Source: Acidobacteriota bacterium (GTDB lineage: Bacteria > Acidobacteriota > Terriglobia > Terriglobales > Acidobacteriaceae). From it: a DNA stretch of 34,576 nucleotides. Shown one piece after another: positions 28,900-34,576 of the stretch. A program made the position numbers and the translations under genes. Each line of letters begins with the position of its first letter. The first letter of the stretch is position 1. The stretch spans positions 1 through 34,576 of the forward strand of contig JAJXZT010000059.1 of the NCBI GenBank assembly GCA_021779935.1, in the 5' to 3' direction. The notes below the pieces were generated by a model, which saw nothing but the letters and a program-made list of their open reading frames with translations, was not told the DNA's origin and ran no database searches.

Positions 28900-29400
28900 T
28901 CATCCGAGAGTGGAGAGGCGTGCTTCAAGTTCGGCGATCGGCATTAGTCGCTGGCCCAAAAAAGACACATTTTGGGGTGAGTAGAAAACCATCCACTCAC
29001 CGGACTGATCGACCGTGTAGCTAAAGTCTGAAGCCACGGTTGCGAATACGTCTCGACTAGCGCGAGCGGCTATGACAGTCCGCCGCCAGCTTCCCTTACC
29101 TGAACCGATTCGGCAGTCAAATACGACGAAGGGAATGTCATTCTGCACGCCCTCAAAGACATTCCATGTTGCGCTTCTGCTAGCTAACGGTGTCCCCGCC
29201 AGCGATAGGTCTGCAGGCAGTTGGTGTCCACGAGCCTTCAGGCCTAGAGTACTCGCCATCCTTGCCATTTCTTTAGCTCGTCTCCAGTCATCGATTGCAG
29301 ACCACAGAAAGAAACTCGCGAGTGCGGCTACCCACACAGCGATGCCCCAATGGCTCATCGCCTCATGTCGTCGCACCGGAATTGGCCCAATCATCAGCAT
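28900..29400 (-). CDS. Small single-pass membrane protein of unknown function
   Basis: About 166 aa. One N-terminal membrane segment (WGIAVWVAALASFFLWSAI) is followed by DDWRRAKEMARMASTLGL and a soluble domain with WNVFEGVQNDIPFVVFDCRIGSG. The latter resembles domains in small membrane proteins that compare a short-lived conformer, but I cannot assign a family. The frame is open to 29496, yet its first part lies in a repeat copy. ATG 29400 is plausible and ATG 29358 is also possible. Confidence 0.6.
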   Translation of the reverse strand: MLMIGPIPVRRHEAMSHWGIAVWVAALASFFLWSAIDDWRRAKEMARMASTLGLKARGHQLPADLSLAGTPLASRSATWNVFEGVQNDIPFVVFDCRIGSGKGSWRRTVIAARASRDVFATVASDFSYTVDQSGEWMVFYSPQNVSFLGQRLMPIAELEARLSTLG

Positions 29401-29439
29401 CGCTCGCCCTTTTTTAATCGTGCAACGCCATTGTTGTCG

Positions 29440-29528
29440 AGTTGTCGGCGATGGAGACAAGGCCCCGGAAGTTGCCAAATTGAACAACATCGGCAAGGGT
29501 CATCATCGGCGGTAATACGCCCGGAACG
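29440..29528 (+). repeat. Dispersed intergenic repeat, short copy at 29.5 kb
   Basis: GAGTTGTCGGCGATGGAGA at the left and CATCGGCGGTAATACGCCCG at the right match the family, with about 45 bp missing inside relative to the 23.8-kb copy. From 29511 it is identical to the end of that copy. Confidence 0.7.
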
Positions 29529-29698
29529 TCTTTTTGGACACCCCGCGACGCTGAATTTAGTTGCAGGGCTTAGAATGTGATCGATTCAGCAGAAGCGCGA
29601 TGGGGAAGCAAGAATGAACATCTGCACCCGGAATCAAATGCGCAAAAGCATCTCTCTTGCTACAAGTGCGCTCCTGATTGCTTTGAGCGCTTGCTCCA
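29511..29698 (+). repeat. 188-bp direct repeat, copy 2 (orphan lipoprotein leader)
   Basis: A perfect copy of 23871-24058. It carries the ribosome site and the first 28 codons (through ALSACS) of the lipoprotein, but not the rest of the gene. The sequence diverges at 29699, four bases before the group II intron. Confidence 0.97.
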
Positions 29699-29702
29699 CG
29701 TC
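29614..29702 (+). pseudogene. 5' fragment of duplicated lipoprotein gene, interrupted by intron
   Basis: This fragment encodes MNICTRNQMRKSISLATSAL and the LSAC lipobox exactly as at 23974, then four unrelated bases, then the intron. After splicing, the leader frame would continue through 31621-31867 for about 80 codons, but that part is antisense to the gene at 31767-32468 and looks non-coding. A gene fragment is therefore the likely reading. A neighbouring frame in the 3' exon (EFTVRYPFAKPYPGLSEANH) looks more protein-like but is shifted by one base. Confidence 0.6.
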
Positions 29703-31620
29703 GTGCGCCGGGATAAACCGGCATGTTGTAGGGGATGCTAGAGCCCTACAGGAAAGGAGACAGCGACTCCATCCTGGCCTCGAGTCTTGCATGGGACATC
29801 GCGAGGTATTTTGTGAAGCGTAGACCAGAGGTTTCGGTGGGCCGGGCTATTGAGCTTCGAAAGGTCGCAGATCAGGATGCCGACTCCCTGACGAGTAGGA
29901 GGAAGGCAACACGACAGCTGCGTTATCGCGAGTGGCTGTGTCGGTCCTGCGTAGTCTGAGAACCCGCGCACGCTGAGAAAACAACATGCACGAGAACCGG
30001 GAGATCTCCAGTGCGCCTTTGGGAGTTTCCAGAGGCCGGTCCGCGAAGGCGATAAGCCGAACGGCGGATATGCACGTGCTGGAGAAGTCGGACTGCGCCG
30101 TAGTACCTGTGAACCAGCCGAACAAGGCAGCGCAAACCGCCGCGGAGGTTGGGGAGGGAAGGGCACAGATGAAGGAGAACATCGATCAGCCACGCATGCT
30201 CCCGACACAGAGCGGGACCCGCATGTCACAGGGACTGGACGGTGTGCGTAAAGCAGCAAGGGAAAGGAAGCAGGAACGGTTCACTTCCTTGCTCCACCAC
30301 CTGACTACATCACTTCTGCGCGACAGCTTCTACGCTCTCCAGCGTCAGGCTTCTCCGGGAATCGATAGCGTAACGTGGCAGGAGTATGAATCCGGTTTAG
30401 AAGATCGGCTTGTTGAACTTCACAGCCGGGTTCAGAGTGGGACGTATCGGGCGCAACCTTCAAGGCGAGTCTATATACCGAAGGCCGACGGGCGGCAACG
30501 TCCGTTGGGTGTCGCGGCACTGGAGGACAAGATCGTCCAACATGCCGTGGTGACGATCCTCAATCAGATTTACGAGGTCGGCTTCAAGGGCTTCTCTTAC
30601 GGGTTCCGTCCGGGGCGCAGTCCGCATCAGGCGCTGGACGCGCTTGCAGTGGGACTGGAACGAAAGAAGGTGAACTGGGTGCTCGACGCCGACATTTTGG
30701 GCTTTTTCGACAATTTGAGCCACGAATGGGCGGTTAGATTCATCGAGCACAGGGTGGCCGACCGAAGAATCATTCGCCTGATCCAGAAGTGGCTCAAAGC
30801 GGGTGTGTCGGAGGATGGCCAGTGGTCGGAGACAAAGCAGGGTACGCCGCAGGGAGCAGTGGTCTCACCGCTGATCGCAAACGTGTATCTCCACTACGTG
30901 TTCGACCTGTGGGCGGATGTCTGGCGCAGGAAAGCGGCACAGGGCGATGTCATCATCGTTCGCTACGCCGACGATCTTGTGATGGGCTTCCAGCAACGAG
31001 CCGACGCCGAGCGGTTCCTTGAGGACTTCAGGGAGCGGCTGGCGAAGTTCGGCTTGCAACTTCACCCGGAAAAGACCCGGCTGATTGAGTTCGGGCGTTA
31101 TGCAGCCCGTGACCGTAAACAGCGCGGGGTTGCGAAACCAGAGACGTTCAACTTCTTGGGCTTTACCCACTACTGTGGGCAACGTCACAAGACCGGGACC
31201 TACACCGTCAAGCGAATTACTGCGAAAAAGCGGATGGTCGCGAAGCTGAAGGCCATCAAGGCCGAGCTTCAACACCGCAAGCATCACCGCTCAAGCGAAG
31301 TCGGTGCGTGGCTTCGGAAGGTCGTCAATGGCTATTACCAATACCATGCTGTGCCCTGAAATCTCGACCAGATGCGCACCTTCCGTCAGCGCGTGGCCTG
31401 GCTGTGGCGAAATGTTTTAGTTCGTCGCAGTCAACGCGCACGCAAGAAATGGGAGTTGCTCACTCCGATCTTCGACAGGTGGATACCACGACCGCGTATC
31501 CTGCACCCCTACCCTCAGACTCGCTTCTACGCCATCCATCCTTCATAAGAGCCGCATGCGTAGACGCGCTCGTGCGGATCTGTGCGGGGGGCGGTCAGCG
31601 ATGATCGTCCCTACCGCGAC
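29703..31620 (+). mobile_element. Group II intron (1918 nt) with encoded reverse transcriptase
   Basis: The 5' end is GTGCGCCGGGATAAACCGGC, matching the group II GUGYG start. The 3' end has a domain V-like hairpin (GAGCCGCATGCG...GCTCGTGCGGATCT, 31549-31582) with the AGC triad, then a domain VI stem ending CCCTACCGCGAC. In that end an unpaired A stands 7 nt before the AC terminus, as expected for the branch point. The maturase-type reverse transcriptase lies in the usual domain IV position. The intron is inserted in the same orientation as the lipoprotein leader. Boundaries are set by motif and may be off by a base or two. Confidence 0.85.
29986..31548 (+). pseudogene. ltrA: Group II intron reverse transcriptase/maturase, in-frame TGA
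   Basis: The 520-codon frame encodes a typical intron RT. N-terminal RT0/RT1 segments (SFYALQRQASPGIDSVTWQE; RRVYIPKADGRQRPLG) are followed by palm motifs (LDADILGFFDNLSHEW; GTPQGAVVSPLIANVYLHYV), the catalytic YADD at Y327-D330, and HPEKTRLIEFG. The maturase domain X includes FNFLGFTHYCG and WLRKVVNGYYQYHAVP. Codon 458 (31357-31359) is TGA where relatives usually have Gly, so translation stops. The same frame then continues for 62 codons of the family's normal ending (MRTFRQRVAWLWRNVLVRRS...WIPRPRILHPYP) to TAA 31546. The last part of domain X and the DNA-binding region would be lost. No HNH endonuclease domain is present. Confidence 0.88.
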
Positions 31621-31766
31621 AAGGTGGAGTTCACTGTGCGGTACCCGTTTGCCAAACCCTATCCTGGTCTTTCCGAGGCGAACCATTCTGGATGAGTGCG
31701 TTGGCCTGAAATCGACACTTGAAACCAGGATTGGTAAACAGATCTTTCGCGAGGTCAGCAGTGCTT

Positions 31767-32468
31767 TCACCGCCTTCGAACGACAAGCGCCTGGCGTGCG
31801 TGTTCGAGAAATGTCTGTGCAGTTCTTGGCGATTCTGTATCGAGGCGGACCCGGCCTTTGCCCATAGGGACATCGCTATTAAGCGGCAAAGCCTCTCCGT
31901 ACAAAATCAGCAACTCCGTTCGGTGATCGGCCGACGGAAAATGGACCATTCGGACCAGAACAGACTTATGCGGAAGAGAAAGGTTGTGTTTTGCAAGCAA
32001 ACGTTCCAATGCTGCACCATCCGAGGCCTGATCTTCCGCCAGAGTGGCCGCAAGATCAGAGAAGCTTTTCACGTCATAGATGAATTGCATGTCGCCTATT
32101 TGCTTCGTCTGCATGGAGTCGTACTTGTAAGTGAGGTTGTTCGTCGGAAGAAAATGCTCAAACTGCAGCAGGTAGAATCTTTCTGCAGTATTGCCAGCGC
32201 CCGACCGCACAAATACATACTGCTCTGCTTCCGCATTTCCATAAAGATTTATTTGTTGATCGCCAATGAACCGGAACCCTTTCGGAATGCGCAGCTCTGC
32301 CCTGGGTGATTCTTCTGAGATGATCGTTCTGCCTTTGACGTGGCGTGTTACTTTAACGTCCTCTTCCTGGCTCGCGTGAGCAGACATCGCAATACCCAGA
32401 AGTAAACACATCATTCCGACCGCCATGGCGCTCCCGCTCGACAAGACTTGTCTTTTCGTGGGGTCCAT
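31767..32468 (-). CDS. Exported hypothetical protein
   Basis: About 233 aa, with an N-terminal signal peptide (MAVGMMCLLLGIAMSAHASQ, after a basic start MDPTKRQVLSS). One mixed alpha/beta domain follows (RAELRIPKGFRFIGDQQINL, AEQYVFVRSG, FYLLQFEHFLPTNNLTYKYD), ending FLEHARQALVVRRR. No catalytic motif is evident. ATG 32468 has GAGG 8 nt upstream; the frame is open to 32660, but that part has no coding look. Its 3' end is 147 bp from the intron. It may be a periplasmic stress or binding protein of unknown family. Confidence 0.75.
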   Translation of the reverse strand: MDPTKRQVLSSGSAMAVGMMCLLLGIAMSAHASQEEDVKVTRHVKGRTIISEESPRAELRIPKGFRFIGDQQINLYGNAEAEQYVFVRSGAGNTAERFYLLQFEHFLPTNNLTYKYDSMQTKQIGDMQFIYDVKSFSDLAATLAEDQASDGAALERLLAKHNLSLPHKSVLVRMVHFPSADHRTELLILYGEALPLNSDVPMGKGRVRLDTESPRTAQTFLEHARQALVVRRR

Positions 32469-32529
32469 TTCGCAATCCTCGTCCATCTCTGAAAGATACA
32501 TTCGAGAGAAGTTAAAGTTCCCTTGCAAT

Positions 32530-32620
32530 GGTCGGCAAGCCTGTGGGTGATAATCTCCGCCGAAGCGCTCACTGAGCGGCTTGCCAAATCCTTGAGTGGG
32601 TCGGGCTGTTGGCAAAAGTT
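32530..32620. repeat. Uncertain dispersed-repeat relative
   Basis: ATGGTCGGCAAGCCTGTGGG resembles the left end seen at 7018 and 19979. On the minus strand, CTTCGGCGGAGATTATCACC resembles a right end. The match is weak and the orientation ambiguous. Confidence 0.25.
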
Positions 32621-32702
32621 GACAGTCCGCGCTGCTGGTGAGACTTGGTTGAAACTTCACAAAGCCCCTTTTCCGAGAACGAGCGAGCCAATTACACGCT
32701 GT

Positions 32703-33044
32703 TTAGGATGCGTGAATCATCGCATGCTCATTTAAGTCATTTACCCCTTGACATTCGACAGGTCGGTCATGACCCGCGCGAATAAAGCCATTCCTATAGA
32801 GACGACGCATGCGCCGCATGACAATCGGAACAGCGGCCTCCCAGATTTCTCTCGGGATATCGTTGTAATCCCATTCCCAGTGACCAAACAAGCAAACAAG
32901 CGGCTTTTGGAGTCGCGAAGTGGAATGCCAGTGCCTCGGAGGAGTCCTGGCATCAGATCGTCCGGACGGGGGGCTGCCTGAGGGGCATTCTATGTGAATC
33001 TCTTGTTTACTTGGATCAGTCCAGACGGTACCAATCTCAGCCAT
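32703..33044 (-). CDS. Possible small hypothetical protein
   Basis: 113 aa. The C-terminal half (KPLVCLFGHWEWDYNDIPRE, then AVPIVMRRMRRLYRNGFIRA) has the amphipathic, Trp- and Arg-rich look of a real protein. The N-terminal part (CPSGSPPSGRSDARTPPRHW) is low-complexity. No ribosome site lies at a good distance from the ATG. No family recognised; it may be a remnant. The 225 bp on to 33269 hold nothing I recognise. Confidence 0.35.
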   Translation of the reverse strand: MAEIGTVWTDPSKQEIHIECPSGSPPSGRSDARTPPRHWHSTSRLQKPLVCLFGHWEWDYNDIPREIWEAAVPIVMRRMRRLYRNGFIRAGHDRPVECQGVNDLNEHAMIHAS

Positions 33045-33269
33045 ACCGACTCACTCGTTTCCTGTGTAATACCAAGATCCCGGTTTTGTCCCGACTGCTG
33101 GCTCATGTGCAGTTATCGACAGGTACGGCCCTTTCCAACAGGCTGGTCACCGTACGTTCGAAATCGAGGCAGCAATTCTCACTTCGAAAGGGTTCAGAAG
33201 CGTAACAGTCTGCTAACGGTTCGGCGGACCTGTGCAGCGATGTATAACAACCCTCTATAAATCATGCAG

Positions 33270-33755
33270 TTATAGGAATTGCGACGTTCTGCGTGCTGTC
33301 GTAACTGTGTAGCTCGTAATCGGAGAGAGATCCGCGAGCAGCTCTTTGGCCTGCTCAACGGTGAGCCACTGGCCCAGACGGACGCCCTGCGCAGGAACAT
33401 TGGGCACGGAGATGATGCGCCCTGCACTGGACGGATCGACGAGGCCATTCTCGCGGGCTTCGTTCACCAGTTTGCGCACCCCCGACAGGCGAACATTGAT
33501 GGTGGAGCCGCCCAGACCGGCGTCTACCATCTCCGAGCGGAACTGCTGGAACAGCTGCCAGCTGATCGGCTGGCCGGTGCGTACGGACAGCGCCAGTAGA
33601 TCGTCGAACGCCTTCGCGTAGGCGCGGCGCGTGTGCGCTGAAGGAACCGAATTGGTGAGCATCGCGCGGAGCGCCGCCACCGAGGCAGGACCGGCCGGAC
33701 GGGCCGCCGGCGGAAGAACTGAAAACGGAGTGAGAGAGGAGATAGAGTCGTTCAT
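33270..33755 (-). pseudogene. Truncated tyrosine recombinase (core-binding domain only)
   Basis: 161 aa. Residues about 25-115 are the SAM-like core-binding domain of XerC/XerD-type phage integrases (NSVPSAHTRRAYAKAFDDLL, ISWQLFQQFRSEMVDAGLGG, STINVRLSGVRKLVNEAREN). The start of the catalytic domain follows (RLGQWLTVEQAKELLADLS). After that it diverges to SPITSYTVTTARR and stops, so the catalytic Arg-His-Arg-Tyr region is absent. The break is near 33326. It cannot recombine DNA and marks a decayed mobile element. Confidence 0.8.
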
Positions 33756-34400
33756 ATTAGTGCTTCTGGTTGAGTTGCCTGGTTGAGTGGCGTCGAATCA
33801 CGCCGAGACAGACAGCAAAAAGGCGTCCCCAAGCGTGCATTGCTTCGCCCGCGCGGCGCGCCTGTGACGGTTGAGGTCTCGCATGGAAGTGCTGCGGCAA
33901 GGAGAGGAATTGAGGAAGCAGATGAAGGAGAGGTGAACGCACCGCCTTGCTGCCGGCGGACTAGATGCAGGGAGCCGGGTGGGTCGGGGGCGGAAGTCCG
34001 ATGATGTACCCAAGCCACAACGACCGGCGGCTTGGAAGGTGCCCCAATGGGCTGGATAGAGTGTGCTGGCCGGGTCGAGGGAGGGCCAGCGCCGACCTGT
34101 AAAGCTGGCTCCTCCGCAACCGCCCTGGGGAAGCCATAACAATGAATTGCAAGGTGGCGTTCAGCGGGCTTCGAGGGCTCCGCATTCCGAGGGTTTCACG
34201 ACGATATCAATGCGTGCTTCCAACGTACGCCGCTTCTTAGCAACCAGCCTCGGTTGTTGCCAGGTGCGGAATGAAGCGGATTGGTGCAGAGACTCAGAGC
34301 TGCGGAATTGGGCGAGTACCCAGGGGTAAGAATTCTCGTTCTTTTTTTCGAAAGGCCGCCTGATTTCTCTGCCCAAGACGAAGACGGGCAAGACGCGACA
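33756..34400. other. Non-coding region upstream of the truncated recombinase
   Basis: No convincing gene on either strand. On the minus strand it would be the leader of the recombinase element, and it may include that element's terminus somewhere between about 34140 and 34330. No clear inverted terminal repeat or target duplication is visible. Several open frames overlap here without ribosome sites or domain matches. Confidence 0.35.
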
Positions 34401-34409
34401 TATCCCGCC

Positions 34410-34543
34410 GCGGCACATCCCGCTCAACGCAATTGCTCTCGGCGCAATCACGTGAATCACATCCTCGATAAGCTGCAGGCCAGCGACCGCTCGCAAGCTG
34501 TCGCCATCGCCATTCAGTAGGGCATCATCGCCATCCACTCGTG
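34410..34543 (+). pseudogene. Remnant of a LuxR/NarL-type response regulator HTH
   Basis: NHVNHILDKLQASDRSQAVA at 34441-34500 is the characteristic end of the LuxR-type DNA-binding helix-turn-helix. It is followed by IAIQ, an in-frame TAG at 34518-34520, and then GIIAIHS, where intact relatives read on through xGII. Before it, about 34410-34440 keeps only fragments of the preceding helix and seems to lack the SxGTVK segment. The receiver domain is not visible upstream. It is a decayed gene fragment at the edge of the recombinase region. Confidence 0.65.
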
Positions 34544-34576
34544 AGCGTTTTAAGGGCCACGCGTGAGGTCGCTTTT

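Noticed and set aside
31357-31359. In-frame TGA of the intron maturase as a recoded (selenocysteine) codon
   Set aside because: Relatives have Gly at this place, no SECIS-like hairpin is evident right after it, and a point mutation is simpler.
31556-31867. Spliced continuation of the duplicated lipoprotein leader through the intron's 3' exon
   Set aside because: The frame is open for about 80 codons but is antisense to the exported-protein gene ending at 31767 and has no lipoprotein-like composition.
34161-34538. 125-aa minus-strand open frame near the window end
   Set aside because: The stretch LLNGDGDSLRAVAGLQLIED is the reverse complement of a LuxR-type HTH that reads correctly on the plus strand.

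Overview
The window looks like chromosomal DNA of an Acidobacteriota member (Terriglobia, in the Koribacter/Bryobacter/Solibacter range). The best lineage hint is the 804-residue permease with two FtsX-type halves at 26336-28750. It has the architecture of the 'acidobacterial duplicated orphan permease' (ADOP) family and has no ATPase gene next to it. A very long secreted S53 peptidase with Ig-like repeats and a C-terminal poly-Gly lipobox tail, and exported RraA and enolase-superfamily enzymes, fit the same group. The DNA is GC-rich and the transcription units are short. No rRNA, tRNA or CRISPR array was seen.

Layout. 1-168 may be the 3' end of an upstream gene, followed by tex (342-2603). 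From 2.8 to 7.0 kb there are three unrelated type II toxin-antitoxin pairs: VapBC-like, Xre/RES and ParDE. Each antitoxin comes first and overlaps its toxin by 4 nt. A small exported HEAT-repeat protein lies between the second and third pairs. From 7.2 to 11.3 kb an AraC-type regulator diverges from an aldo/keto reductase-SDR-SDR operon, with three AraC-like half-sites in the gap. From 11.9 to 14.2 kb a minus-strand pair encodes a Tat-exported enolase-superfamily enzyme and a Sec-exported RraA-like protein. The S53 peptidase fills 15.0-18.9 kb. From 19.4 to 23.6 kb come an exported hypothetical protein, a CPBP membrane protease divergent from a second AraC regulator, and an exported alpha/beta hydrolase. 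Two lipoproteins, the ADOP permease and a small membrane protein follow up to 29.4 kb. From 29.5 kb onward the DNA shows rearrangement: a duplicated lipoprotein leader, a group II intron whose reverse transcriptase carries an in-frame stop, an exported hypothetical protein, a truncated tyrosine recombinase and a decayed LuxR-type HTH.

The most unusual feature is a degenerate intergenic repeat of roughly 35-135 bp. I recognise about fifteen copies. Almost every gap between transcription units holds one, and none was seen inside the operons or in the two divergent promoter regions. All clear copies read on the plus strand whatever the direction of the neighbouring genes. The shared right end is close to GGSCGGTNATNCGSCCGGAA. 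Two copies are 110/111 identical and flank a lipoprotein gene. A separate perfect 188-bp duplication starts inside the right-end motif of one of them and carries that gene's upstream region and signal peptide 5.6 kb away. There a group II intron sits four bases past the end of the duplicated segment. These repeats look like active substrates for rearrangement and deserve the closest follow-up.

Functions come from motif recognition by eye. No database search or structure prediction was run.
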